From Rubrimonas sp036770645 (GTDB lineage: Bacteria; Pseudomonadota; Alphaproteobacteria; Rhodobacterales; Rhodobacteraceae): a stretch of DNA of 53,168 nucleotides. The notes under the pieces are model-generated. The model did not search any database. It was not told where the DNA came from and worked only from the letters and a program-made list of their open reading frames with translations. The stretch lies in assembly GCA_036770645.1 (NCBI GenBank), contig DAIPIU010000013.1, positions 1 to 53,168 on the forward strand, in the 5' to 3' direction. Shown one piece after another: positions 26,709-35,084 of the stretch; the stretch's first letter is position 1, and each line of letters begins with the position of its first letter. Made by a program: the position numbers and the translations under genes.

Positions 26709-27122
26709 ATGGGCGCGCAGAGAGGCAAGGACCTGCTGCTGAAGCTGGATGCGGACGGCACCGGCGTCTTCGAGACGGTCGCAGGCCTGCGGGCGACGCG
26801 CATCGCGCTGAACGCGGGTGCGGTGGACGCGACGACGGCGGAGGCCCCGGGGCGCTGGCGGCAGCTGCTCGCCGGGGCGGGCGTGCAGTCGGCCAGCGTG
26901 ACCGGGGCGGGTGTGTTCAAGGATGCGGTGTCGGATGGGTTGCTGCGGTCCGCCTTCTTCGAGGGGCGCGCGCCGCTGTGCCGGCTGGTGATCCCCGATT
27001 TCGGGGTCGTCGAGGGGCCCTTCCAGATCACCGACCTGACATACGGCGGTGCACACGACGGCGAGGCCACCTTCGAGACGACGCTGGAATCGGCGGGCGC
27101 GCTGAGTTTCGCGGCGCTGTGA
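26709..27122 (+). CDS. g9: GTA gp9, major tail tube protein
   Basis: 137 residues, corresponding to RcGTA gp9, which polymerises into the tail tube. The N-terminus QRGKDLLLKLDADGTGVFE and the later TAEAPGRWRQLLAGAGVQSASVTGAGVFKD are typical of TP901-1-type tail tube proteins. AGGGAGAGG Shine-Dalgarno. The g10 ATG follows 2 bases after its stop codon. Confidence 0.92.
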   Translation: MGAQRGKDLLLKLDADGTGVFETVAGLRATRIALNAGAVDATTAEAPGRWRQLLAGAGVQSASVTGAGVFKDAVSDGLLRSAFFEGRAPLCRLVIPDFGVVEGPFQITDLTYGGAHDGEATFETTLESAGALSFAAL

Positions 27123-27124
27123 GC

Positions 27125-27442
27125 ATGGCCAATCCGTATCGCGGCGAGGTGGAGGCTGTGCTCGACGGCAAGCGCTGCACTCTGCGCCTGACGCTCGGGG
27201 CGCTGGCGGAGCTGGAGGCGGCGCTCGGGGCGGATGGGCTGGTGGATCTGGCCGAGCGCTTCGAGGCGCGCGCCATGCGGGCGAACGATGTGATCGCCGT
27301 GCTTGCCGCCGGACTGCGCGGGGCGGGGCGGGCGGCAACCGTTGACGAGGTCGCGGTCATGGCGGTCGAGGGCGGGGCCGGCGGCGCGGCGAGGCTGGCG
27401 GCACGGATGCTGACGGTCGCGTTCACGGGGCACGACGCATGA
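27125..27442 (+). CDS. g10: GTA gp10, tail-associated protein (GTA_gp10 family)
   Basis: 105 residues: NPYRGEVEAVLDGKRCTLRLTLGALAELEAAL followed by GLVDLAERFEARAMRANDVIAVLAAGLRG is the GTA gp10 family pattern. By analogy with two-frame tail assembly chaperones of siphophages it may act with g10.1 in tape-measure/tube assembly. That role is inferred from position between tube and tape measure. Confidence 0.85.
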   Translation: MANPYRGEVEAVLDGKRCTLRLTLGALAELEAALGADGLVDLAERFEARAMRANDVIAVLAAGLRGAGRAATVDEVAVMAVEGGAGGAARLAARMLTVAFTGHDA

Positions 27443-27642
27443 GCCGTCGTGTCGACTGGCCGGCCCTGATGGCGGCGGGGATCGGCGGGCTGCGCCTGCA
27501 TCCCGAGGCGTTCTGGGCGCTGAGCCCGGTCGAGCTGCGGGCGGCGCTGGGTGCCCAGGGCGGGGTCGCGTCACCGCTCGGCCGGTCCGGGCTGTCCGCC
27601 CTTATGGCGGCGCATCCCGACGAGGGAAGGAACGGGCGATGA
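27439..27642 (+). CDS. g10.1: GTA gp10.1, putative tail assembly chaperone (rcc01693-like)
   Basis: 67-residue protein, DWPALMAAGIGGLRLHPEAFWALSPVELRAAL, typical of the small rcc01693-type phage protein found before the tape measure gene. It overlaps the g10 stop and the g11 start by 4 bases each (ATGA). Equivalent proteins in phages fill the second chaperone slot, made by frameshift in lambda-like tails; here it is a separate overlapping gene. Confidence 0.85.
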   Translation: MSRRVDWPALMAAGIGGLRLHPEAFWALSPVELRAALGAQGGVASPLGRSGLSALMAAHPDEGRNGR

Positions 27643-28217
27643 GCGAGCGCATGGGCGGCGACTGGGACGACGGCGGCGGGGACCGCGGTTTGCGCAGGGC
27701 CGCGGAAGAGCTGCGCGCGGCGGAGCTTGCCGCGATGGGCCTGTCGCGGGCGGTGGGCACCGGCCTGCGCGGGGCCTTCGACGATGCGGCCATGCGCGGA
27801 GCGCGGTTCTCGGCCGTGCTTCGCGAAATGGCCGATGACATCGCGACGGGCGCCTTGCGGGCCGCCGTCTCGCCGGTGGGCGATGCGCTGGGGCGCGGCG
27901 TGGTCGGTGCGGTGGCGGGCCTTGCCGCGGGGCTTGCCGGAGCCGCTGCGCCGCGTGCCTTCGCCAAGGGCGGCGTCGTCGACGGTGCGACGGCCTTCGG
28001 ACTGGGCGGCGGCGGCATCGGCGTGGCGGGCGAGGCCGGGCCGGAGGCGATCCTGCCGCTGGCGCGGGGGGCCGACGGGCGGCTCGGGGTGCGCGGCGGG
28101 TCGGTCAGCGTGACCGTGAACGTGTCGACGCCGGACGTGGCGGGCTTCGAGCGGTCGCACGGGCAGATCGCCGCGGCGCTGGCGCGCGCCGTCGAGCAGG
28201 CGCGCGGGAGGCTGTGA
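27639..28217 (+). CDS. g11: GTA gp11, tape measure protein
   Basis: 192 residues, very short for a tape measure, which fits the short tail of GTA particles. It is Ala/Gly-rich with a hydrophobic segment (VVGAVAGLAAGLAGAAAPRAF, about 85-107) and the phage tape-measure C-terminal motif FAKGGVVDG, GIGVAGEAGPEAILPLARGA. It is expected to be injected and to set tail length. Confidence 0.9.
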   Translation: MSERMGGDWDDGGGDRGLRRAAEELRAAELAAMGLSRAVGTGLRGAFDDAAMRGARFSAVLREMADDIATGALRAAVSPVGDALGRGVVGAVAGLAAGLAGAAAPRAFAKGGVVDGATAFGLGGGGIGVAGEAGPEAILPLARGADGRLGVRGGSVSVTVNVSTPDVAGFERSHGQIAAALARAVEQARGRL

Positions 28218-28846
28218 TGGCGGCCGGGTTCCATGACGTGACATTCCCGCTGGCGCTGTCTTTCGGCGCCACGGGCGGCCCCGAGCGGCGCACGGAGGTG
28301 GTGACGCTGGCGAGCGGTTTCGAAGAGCGAAACGCGCTGTGGGCGCAGTCGCGCCGTCGCTGGGATGCGGGGCTGGGGCTGCGCTCGCTGGACGATGTGC
28401 AGGCGCTGATCGCCTTCTTCGAGGCGCGGCTGGGGCGGCTGCACGCCTTTCGCTGGCGCGACTGGACCGACTGGAAGTCCTGTGCGCCCTCGGCGCAGCC
28501 CGGGGCCAGCGACATGGAGATCGGCACCGGCGATGGGGCGCGGACGGGGTTCCAGTTGGCCAAGACCTATCGCTCCGGGCCCGGTGCGGTGGTGCGGCCG
28601 GTGACCAAGCCGGTGGCCGGCACGGTGCGGGTCGCGGTCGATGGTGACGAGGTCGAGGCCATTGTGGATGCGCTGACGGGGGTGGTGACGCTGGCGGCAC
28701 CGCCCGCGCTGGGCGCGCGCGTGACGGCGGGCTTCGCCTTCGACGTGCCGGCGCGCTTCGATGCCGACCGCATCGAGGTGAATCTCGCGGCCTTCGAGGC
28801 GGGTTCGATCCTATCCGTCCCGATCATCGAGGTGCGCGAGCGATGA
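28217..28846 (+). CDS. g12: GTA gp12, distal tail protein (DUF2460)
   Basis: 209 residues with the DUF2460/TIGR02217 pattern: FHDVTFPLALSFGATGGPER, NALWAQSRRRWDAGLG, and the FRWRDWTDWKSC region. In RcGTA this protein forms the hexameric ring joining tube and baseplate. The ATG overlaps the g11 stop (GTGATG), and an adjacent GTG three bases upstream is equally possible. Confidence 0.92.
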   Translation: MAAGFHDVTFPLALSFGATGGPERRTEVVTLASGFEERNALWAQSRRRWDAGLGLRSLDDVQALIAFFEARLGRLHAFRWRDWTDWKSCAPSAQPGASDMEIGTGDGARTGFQLAKTYRSGPGAVVRPVTKPVAGTVRVAVDGDEVEAIVDALTGVVTLAAPPALGARVTAGFAFDVPARFDADRIEVNLAAFEAGSILSVPIIEVRER

Positions 28847-29697
28847 GGACGCTCGATCCGCGGCTGGCGGCACGTCTGGAGAGCGGCGCGACGACACTGT
28901 GCCGCTGCTGGCGGCTGGATCGGCGTGACGGGGTGTGCCTCGGATTCACTGACCATGACAACGACCTGACCTTCGACGACATCGTCTTCGCGGCGGCTTC
29001 GGGCGTCACGGGGACCGCGCAGGAAAGCGCGACGGGGCTTGCGCCGGGATCGGCGGGGGTGGCGGGCGCACTGAGTTCCGCATCGCTGCGCGAGGCCGAT
29101 GTCGCGGCGGGGCTGTGGGACGGGGCGCGGCTGCGGCGCTGGGTGGTCGACTGGCACGAGCCTGAGGTCCGGGCGCTGCTGTTCGACGGCACGCTCGGCG
29201 AGATTGCCTGTGCCGGTGGCACCTTTCGCGCCGAGGCGCTGGGGCCTGCGGCGGCCCTGAACAGGCCGATGGGGCGCGCCTTTCTGCGCAGCTGCGATGC
29301 GACACTGGGGGACGCGCGCTGCCGCGCCGACCTGGCGCGGCCCGGACTGCGCGCGGCGGGCGTCGTGGTCGCCGTTCTGGGGTCCGGAAGATTCGAGGCG
29401 GCAATCCCGATCGCTGCCGGGTTCGTCGGCGGCACGCTGGTCTGGACAAGCGGGGCGAATGCGGGAACGCGCTCGGACATCGCATCCGATCTGGCGCGCG
29501 CGGCCGGGCGGCGTTTCGCGTTGGCGGTGCCGCCAAGGGCGCCCGTCGTGGCGGGGGACGGGTTCGAGGCGATGGCAGGCTGCGACCGTAGCTTCGCCTG
29601 CTGTCGCGACCGTTTCGGGAATGCAGAGAATTTCCGGGGCTTTCCCCATCTGCCCGGCGACGATTTCGTGCTGGGCGCGGCCGAACCCGGCGTCTGA
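28843..29697 (+). CDS. g13: GTA gp13, baseplate hub protein (DUF2163)
   Basis: 284 residues of the TIGR02218/DUF2163 family. In the RcGTA structure the hub carries an iron-sulfur cluster. Here Cys151 and Cys160 (SCDATLGDARC) and Cys247, Cys253, Cys254 (GCDRSFACCRDRFGN) are present, followed by the conserved NFRGFPHLPGDDF, so the cluster ligands are probably kept. The start overlaps the g12 stop by 4 bases. Confidence 0.92.
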   Translation: MRTLDPRLAARLESGATTLCRCWRLDRRDGVCLGFTDHDNDLTFDDIVFAAASGVTGTAQESATGLAPGSAGVAGALSSASLREADVAAGLWDGARLRRWVVDWHEPEVRALLFDGTLGEIACAGGTFRAEALGPAAALNRPMGRAFLRSCDATLGDARCRADLARPGLRAAGVVVAVLGSGRFEAAIPIAAGFVGGTLVWTSGANAGTRSDIASDLARAAGRRFALAVPPRAPVVAGDGFEAMAGCDRSFACCRDRFGNAENFRGFPHLPGDDFVLGAAEPGV

Positions 29698-29700
29698 ACC

Positions 29701-30168
29701 GTGGACGAGGCGGCGCGGGGCGCGCTGGCGATCGCTGAGGCGCGCCGATGGATCGGCACGCCGCATGTGCATGGCGCGAGCCTTCGCGGCGTCGGCGCCG
29801 ATTGCCTCGGCCTTGTGCGCGGGATCTGGCGGGCGTTGTTCGGGGCAGAACCCGAAGCTCCGGGACCCTATCCCGCGGACTGGGCGGCGGCGGGGCGCGA
29901 CGAGCGGCTGTGGCTTGCCGCGGGGCGGTGGTTCCGCGAGCGCGGTCCGGGCGAGGGGCGTCCCGGGGATGTCGCGCTGTTGCGGATGCGGCGCGACGGG
30001 CCTGCGCAGCACATGGGCGTGCTGGCTGAAGATGGGCTCGGTTGTCCGACGCTTGTCCATGCGCATGGGCGGCTGGGGGTCGTCGAGTCGCCGCTCGGCG
30101 AGGCGTGGCGGGCGCGGCTGGTTGCCGCGCTCGAATTTCCGGCGGGAGAGGTTGGATGGCGACGCTGA
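29701..30168 (+). CDS. g14: GTA gp14, NlpC/P60 cell-wall peptidase
   Basis: 155-residue tail peptidase thought to open peptidoglycan for DNA entry. The catalytic Cys35 is in GVGADCLGLVRGIWR and His104 in PAQHMGVLAE. The start is a GTG directly after the g13 stop. The stop overlaps g15 by 13 bases. Confidence 0.93.
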   Translation: MDEAARGALAIAEARRWIGTPHVHGASLRGVGADCLGLVRGIWRALFGAEPEAPGPYPADWAAAGRDERLWLAAGRWFRERGPGEGRPGDVALLRMRRDGPAQHMGVLAEDGLGCPTLVHAHGRLGVVESPLGEAWRARLVAALEFPAGEVGWRR

Positions 30169-33100
30169 TACTCGGGGCGGCGGGCGCGGGGCTTGGGGCG
30201 GTGCTGGGCGGTCCCCTGGGCGGCACGATCGGGCGCGCCGCCGGCGGGGTCGCCGGCGCACTGGTCGATCAGCGACTGCTGGGCGGGGGCGGCCGCGCGG
30301 TCGAGACCGCCCCTGCGCCAGGGCTGCGCGTGCAGAGCGGACGCGAGGGCGCGCCGATCCCACGTGTCCATGGCCGCATTCGGGTGACGGGGCATGTCAT
30401 CTGGGCCTCGGAGTATCGCGAGACGTTCGGGCGCTCGGTGGGCGGCAAGGCGGGGGGGCTGGGGGCGCGGCCGGTGTTGCAGACGCGGCGACGCTCGGTG
30501 AGCCTTGCGCTGGCTCTGTGCGAGGGGCCCATCGACCGGCTGGGCCGGGTGTGGGCGAACGGGCGGCCGCTGGCGCGCGATGCGGTCGAACTGCGCCTGC
30601 ACCGCGGCGACGAGGACCAGCCGCCAGACCCGCTGATCCTGGGGCTGGAAGGCGCGGCACCGGCGTTTCGTGGCACGGCCTATGTCGTGCTCGAGGAACT
30701 CGACCTGACGCCCTTCGGCGGGCGCATCCCGCAACTGGCGTTCGAGGTGTTCCGTCATCCGCGGATCGTCGGCGGGTCGGCCGAGATCGGGCGGCCGCTG
30801 TCCGACATGGTGCGTGGGGTTGCGCTGTCGCCGGGCTCGGGCGAGTTCTCCTTGGAGACCCGGCCGGTGCGCCGGCGTCTGGGGCCGGGCGCGGCGGCGA
30901 GCGAGAACGTGCACGGGCCGGACGGGCGAGCAGATCTTCTGGCCGCGCTGGACCAGTTGCAGGAGGAGGCGCCGGCCTGCGGATCTGTCCTGTTGCTCTC
31001 GACCTGGTTCGGCGACGACCTCCGCTGCGGCACCTGCCGCATCGAGCCTAGGGTCGAGACGCGCGACAAGCGCACCGAGCCGGTTTCCTGGCGCGTGGGC
31101 GGCATGGGCCGGGATGGGGCGCGGCCGGTCGGGATGCGCGACGGGCGGCCGGTATTCGGCGGCACGCCATCGGATGGCGGGGTGATCGCGGCGATCCGCG
31201 AATTGCGGGCGCGCGGGCTGCGGCCGGTGTTCTACCCCTTCCTGATGATGGACGTGCCGCCGGGCTCGGGCCTGCCGGACCCCTGGGGCGGAGCCGAGCA
31301 GGCACCCTATCCCTGGCGGGGCCGCATCACGTCGGAGATCGCGCCGGGCCGGCCGGGAAGCCCCGAGGGAAGCGCAGCGGTGGCGGCGGAGATGGCGGCG
31401 TTCTTCGGCGCTGCGCAGCCTGGAGACTTCACGCCCGACGGCGACAGCGTCGTCTATCGCGGTCCCGCGGAATGGTCGTTTCGGCGCTTCGTGCTGCATT
31501 ACGCGCATCTTTGCGCGCTGGCGGGCGGGGTCGGGGCCTTCTGCATCGGCTCGGAAATGCGTGGCCTGACGACGCTGCGCGCCGGCCCCGGGTCCTATCC
31601 CGCCGTCGATGCGATGCGGCAGTTGGCGCGGGATGTCCGGGCCGTGCTGGGACCGGAGGCGCGCATCGGTTACGCCGCCGACTGGTCGGAGTATTTCGGT
31701 CACCAGCCCGCCGACGGCTCGGGCGATGCGGTGTTCCACCTCGATCCGCTCTGGGCCGATCCCGCGATCGATTTCGTCGGCATCGACAACTACATGCCCA
31801 TCGCGGACTGGCGCGGCGAACCCGGTGAGGCGGACGCGGCCGAGGGCGGGCCGCATCGGCTGGCCTATCTGCGCAAGGGCGTGGCGGGCGGCGAGGGGTG
31901 GGAGTGGTACTACGCCAGCCCGGAGGATCGGCAGGCGCAGCGACGCAGTCCGATCGCTGATGGGGCGCATGGCGAGCCCTGGGTGTTCCGATACAAGGAC
32001 ATCGCCAGCTGGTGGGCGCGGCCGCACCATGACCGGATCGGGGGCGTGCGGGCTGCCACGCCCACAGCCTGGGCACCATGCTCGAAACCGATCTGGTTCA
32101 CCGAACTGGGCTGTCCCGCTGTCGACAATGGCGCAAATCAGCCGAACCTGTTCGTGGACCCAAAATCCTCGGAAACCGGGCTGCCCCATTTCTCGGCCGG
32201 CGTGCGGGACGATGCAGCGCAGCGGCGGTTCCTGCAGGCGGTACTGGAGCATTGGAACGACCCCTCGAACAATCCGGTCTCGCCGGTCTATGGCGGACCG
32301 ATGGTCGATCCCGCCGCCGTGCATGTCTGGACCTGGGACGCGCGGCCCTGGCCAGAGTTTCCCGGGCGGACCGATGTCTGGGCTGACGGCGAGAACCACC
32401 GGTTGGGGCACTGGATCAACGGGCGCATGGCGGCACCCGGGCTGGCCGAGGTGGTGGCCGCGATCTGCGCCGAGGCGGGGGTGGCGGTCGATGTGGACGG
32501 GCTGCATGGCGTCGTGCCCGGCTATCTGGTCGAGGCGACCCAGACCGCGCGGCAGTCGCTGCAGCCGCTGATGCTGGCCTATGGCTTTGACATGGTCGAA
32601 AGCGGTCCTGGCATGCGGGCCGTAATGCGCACTGCCCTGCCGGTCGGCGGGCTGTCCGCGGCGGATTGCGTGCAGGGCGATGGGGCGGAGGGCGCGCTTG
32701 AGGTGCTGCGCGGCCCGGGCGTCGGCGAGGCCTCCGCGCTGCGCTTTGCCTACCTTGACGGGGAGGCCGATTACGCGCCGGCGGTCGCGGAACTGCGGCC
32801 CGGCGGCAGCGCCGAGACAGCGCGCGTCGAGACTGCGCTGGCCCTCGGAACGGAACTCGCGCGCATTCTGGCGCAGCGCATGGCGGCAGAGCTCGCGCAG
32901 CCGCCCGGGACCGCGCGATTCAGGCTGCCGCCTTCGCGGTTCGATCTCGAGCCGGGCGACGTGGTCGAGGTGTCGGGCTGCGCCGGGCGGGGCATCTTCC
33001 GGGTCGACCGCATCGTGGATGCCATGGCGCGGGAGGTCGAGGCCAGCGCGGTGGCCGCGGCACCTCGGCCGGCGGCCGCGACGGTCGGCAGGGCACCGTT

Positions 33101-34028
33101 GAAGACTGCGCCGCTGCGCCATCCGCCGATTGCTGCCGTGGTCGAGGCACCCGAACCGTGGGGGGCGGGCGACAGGGCCTTGCTGCACGTCGCCGCCTTC
33201 GCCGAGCCTTGGCCGGGGCCTCTGGGTGTCTGGCGCGAGGAACGGCCCGGCGAGGGCTGGCGCCTGCAGGGCGCGATCGAAGCGCCTGCGACTATGGGGG
33301 TCGTCGTCGCCGATGGACCCGCCTGGGCACGGGACCGTTGGGGGATGGGACCGGAGGTGCGGCTCTGGGGCGGATCGCTGCCGAGCGCGAGCCGCGGCGC
33401 GGTGCTGGACGGAGCGAACATTGCCGCGGTCGAGGGGCCCCTTGGCTGGGAGGCGCTGCAGTATTCGGATGCGACGCTGATCGGACCGGATCACTGGCGG
33501 CTCGGCGGGGCGTTGCGCGGGCTTGGCGCGACAGGCGGCGGCAAGGCGGCTGTCGGCGCGCGCTTCGTTTTGCTGGACGGGGCCGCGCTGCGCATCGCGG
33601 TGCCGCCCGGAGCGGTGGGGCTGCGCTACCGCCTGCGGATCGGCGCGCTGGCCCTTGGGCATGACGACGAGGCTTGCACCGAAGTGGAGACGGTGACGAC
33701 CGGCGCGGGAGCGCGTCCGCTGCCACCCACCGCCCTTAGGTTCGCGCGGAACGGTTACTCGCTGACGCTGCGATGGATTGCCCGCGGTCGGGCCGATCTC
33801 GACGGCTGGCACGGTCTGGATGGGGCCGGCGCACCCGCGCAATGGCGTGTGCGGGTGCGTGCCGGTGGCGAAATCCTGCGCGTCGAGACGGCAACCGAAT
33901 GCCGGTTCGAATATGCCGCCGCAGCGCAAGTGGCCGACGGGGCCGTTGCGCCGTTCGAGATCAGTGTTGCGCAGGTGTCCGACACATGGGGCGAGGGCCC
34001 GGAGCGAGGAGCGATGTGGTATGGCTGA
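30156..34028 (+). CDS. g15: GTA gp15, megatron tail/baseplate protein
   Basis: 1290 residues, close to the size of the RcGTA megatron. The N-terminus is a glycine/alanine-rich hydrophobic stretch (LILGAAGAGLGAVLGGPLGG). Around residues 450-700 is the GTA TIM-barrel-like domain (IGYAADWSEYFGHQPADG, DFVGIDNYMPIADWRG, WFTELGCPAVDNGANQPN), and further C-terminal are tail-hub and fibronectin-like regions. It forms the central fibre/baseplate and probably contacts the recipient envelope. The ATG at 30156 (GGGAGAGG upstream) is used; the frame is open a little further upstream inside g14. Confidence 0.95.
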   Translation: MATLILGAAGAGLGAVLGGPLGGTIGRAAGGVAGALVDQRLLGGGGRAVETAPAPGLRVQSGREGAPIPRVHGRIRVTGHVIWASEYRETFGRSVGGKAGGLGARPVLQTRRRSVSLALALCEGPIDRLGRVWANGRPLARDAVELRLHRGDEDQPPDPLILGLEGAAPAFRGTAYVVLEELDLTPFGGRIPQLAFEVFRHPRIVGGSAEIGRPLSDMVRGVALSPGSGEFSLETRPVRRRLGPGAAASENVHGPDGRADLLAALDQLQEEAPACGSVLLLSTWFGDDLRCGTCRIEPRVETRDKRTEPVSWRVGGMGRDGARPVGMRDGRPVFGGTPSDGGVIAAIRELRARGLRPVFYPFLMMDVPPGSGLPDPWGGAEQAPYPWRGRITSEIAPGRPGSPEGSAAVAAEMAAFFGAAQPGDFTPDGDSVVYRGPAEWSFRRFVLHYAHLCALAGGVGAFCIGSEMRGLTTLRAGPGSYPAVDAMRQLARDVRAVLGPEARIGYAADWSEYFGHQPADGSGDAVFHLDPLWADPAIDFVGIDNYMPIADWRGEPGEADAAEGGPHRLAYLRKGVAGGEGWEWYYASPEDRQAQRRSPIADGAHGEPWVFRYKDIASWWARPHHDRIGGVRAATPTAWAPCSKPIWFTELGCPAVDNGANQPNLFVDPKSSETGLPHFSAGVRDDAAQRRFLQAVLEHWNDPSNNPVSPVYGGPMVDPAAVHVWTWDARPWPEFPGRTDVWADGENHRLGHWINGRMAAPGLAEVVAAICAEAGVAVDVDGLHGVVPGYLVEATQTARQSLQPLMLAYGFDMVESGPGMRAVMRTALPVGGLSAADCVQGDGAEGALEVLRGPGVGEASALRFAYLDGEADYAPAVAELRPGGSAETARVETALALGTELARILAQRMAAELAQPPGTARFRLPPSRFDLEPGDVVEVSGCAGRGIFRVDRIVDAMAREVEASAVAAAPRPAAATVGRAPLKTAPLRHPPIAAVVEAPEPWGAGDRALLHVAAFAEPWPGPLGVWREERPGEGWRLQGAIEAPATMGVVVADGPAWARDRWGMGPEVRLWGGSLPSASRGAVLDGANIAAVEGPLGWEALQYSDATLIGPDHWRLGGALRGLGATGGGKAAVGARFVLLDGAALRIAVPPGAVGLRYRLRIGALALGHDDEACTEVETVTTGAGARPLPPTALRFARNGYSLTLRWIARGRADLDGWHGLDGAGAPAQWRVRVRAGGEILRVETATECRFEYAAAAQVADGAVAPFEISVAQVSDTWGEGPERGAMWYG

Positions 34029-34734
34029 GACGCGACGGTTCGGTGCCCCGCTGCTGGAAGCGGGACAGGCGCAGAAACATGTGACGGTCAACGAGGCCCT
34101 TCTGCGCATCGACGCGCTTTCAGCGGGGTCGGTGCGGAGCCGCAGCCGCGACGTCCCGCCACCGGACACCGCCGATGGCGATCTCTTCGTGCTGCCTCAC
34201 GGAGCCTCGGGCGACTGGGCCGGGCAGGACGGCAGCCTCGCGATCCGCGACAACGGCGCGTGGATCTTCGCCGCCGCGGTCCCGGGGCGGCGGATCTGGG
34301 TCGAAGACGAGGGAGCTGAGGTCGTCTTCGATGGCCTGCGCTGGGCGTCGCTCGGCGGGGCTTCGCGGGTTGGCGCCAGCACGCGCCTTGAGGTCCTGAC
34401 CCATGACCACGACATCGCGCCGGGTCAGACGGCGACCACGGCTGCGATCATACCCGACAAGGCCGTCGTGATCGGCGTCACGGCAAGGGTGCTGGAGACC
34501 TTTACCGGGCCTGGGCTTGCCGGCTGGGGTCTGGGCGTGCCGGAAGCGCCGGGGCGCTACGGGTCGGGCCATGGCCTGTCAGCGGGGACGGCCGTGCAGG
34601 GCGTGACCGGGCAGCCGCTCGCGTATTACGGCGGGACGGGATTGCTGCTGGACGCGGTCGGCGGCAGCTTCGCGGGAGGGCGGGTGCGGCTGGCGGTTCA
34701 CTGCCTGCTGCTGGACCCGCCATCGTGGCCATGA
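34021..34734 (+). CDS. DUF2793 protein, probable GTA tail fibre
   Basis: 237 residues. The N-terminal RFGAPLLEAGQAQKHVTVNEALLRIDAL and GDLFVLPHGASGDWAGQDG are the DUF2793 signature. In R. capsulatus a DUF2793 tail fibre (rcc00171) is encoded away from the main cluster; here the gene overlaps the g15 stop by 8 bases, so it is translated as part of it. The C-terminal half (HDIAPGQTATTAAIIPDKA, GVTGQPLAYYGGTG) resembles phage receptor-binding tips. Confidence 0.88.
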   Translation: MAETRRFGAPLLEAGQAQKHVTVNEALLRIDALSAGSVRSRSRDVPPPDTADGDLFVLPHGASGDWAGQDGSLAIRDNGAWIFAAAVPGRRIWVEDEGAEVVFDGLRWASLGGASRVGASTRLEVLTHDHDIAPGQTATTAAIIPDKAVVIGVTARVLETFTGPGLAGWGLGVPEAPGRYGSGHGLSAGTAVQGVTGQPLAYYGGTGLLLDAVGGSFAGGRVRLAVHCLLLDPPSWP

Positions 34735-35084
34735 CGCTGACCCTTGGCGATGCGCTGGCCGTGATCCGCCTGGCTGCTGCCGCGCCCGAGGATGCCGCTT
34801 CGCTCACCGTCGAGGCGCTGCGGCGGGCAGGCGCGGCGGATGCGCATCGCCGGCGCTGGGGGCGGGCGCATCCGTGCCATGGCGATGGTTCGCTTGCCGC
34901 CGCCGCGGCGTCGATGGCCATGGAGCGCCAGTCCGCTGCGCGGCCGACGATGGTCGCGATCCTGCGGGCAGGTGCCGCGGTCTGCGCCGTCCTCGCTGAG
35001 GCTCAGGCTGCCCTGTCTGCGCCATCGCATGCGCCGGGCGATGTCGGCGGCGCAGCCTCGAACCCGCGGACGCGCGATTCATAG
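34731..35084 (+). CDS. Small uncharacterised GTA-linked protein
   Basis: 117 residues by the annotated frame, starting at an ATG that overlaps the DUF2793 stop (ATGA). The N-terminus LTLGDALAVIRLAAAAPEDA, RRWGRAHPCHGDGSLAAAA and MVAILRAGAAVCAVLAEAQAAL form a small helical protein often seen at the end of Rhodobacterales GTA clusters. The last 27 codons overlap the convergent sterol-desaturase gene, and this tail (PGDVGGAASNPRTRDS) looks unlike protein-coding sequence, so the natural stop may have been lost. No function is known. Confidence 0.68.
   Translation: MTLTLGDALAVIRLAAAAPEDAASLTVEALRRAGAADAHRRRWGRAHPCHGDGSLAAAAASMAMERQSAARPTMVAILRAGAAVCAVLAEAQAALSAPSHAPGDVGGAASNPRTRDS

Larger units (their letters stand above)
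20629..35084 (+). mobile_element. Gene transfer agent (RcGTA-type) head-tail cluster
   Basis: A block of GTA structural genes in the R. capsulatus order: g1, g2, g3, g4, g5, g6, g7, g8, g9, g10, g10.1, g11, g12, g13, g14, g15. A DUF2793 gene and one small gene follow. Most junctions are overlaps or gaps under 35 bp. All frames look intact. There is no integrase, replication, lysis or regulatory gene, as expected for a domesticated particle that packages host DNA. Relative to R. capsulatus the small gene g3.5 between portal and protease is missing. Confidence 0.95.

Noticed and set aside
29868..34169. A 1433-codon open frame on the minus strand opposite g14, g15 and the DUF2793 gene.
   Set aside because: It is the antisense shadow of high-GC coding DNA. 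The plus strand carries recognisable GTA proteins with proper starts and overlaps; the minus product has no known motif and is Arg/Pro-rich.
20629..35084. Interpreting the phage-like region as an active prophage.
   Set aside because: Gene order and content match GTA, with no integrase, repressor, replication or lysis genes and no visible attachment repeats at its ends.
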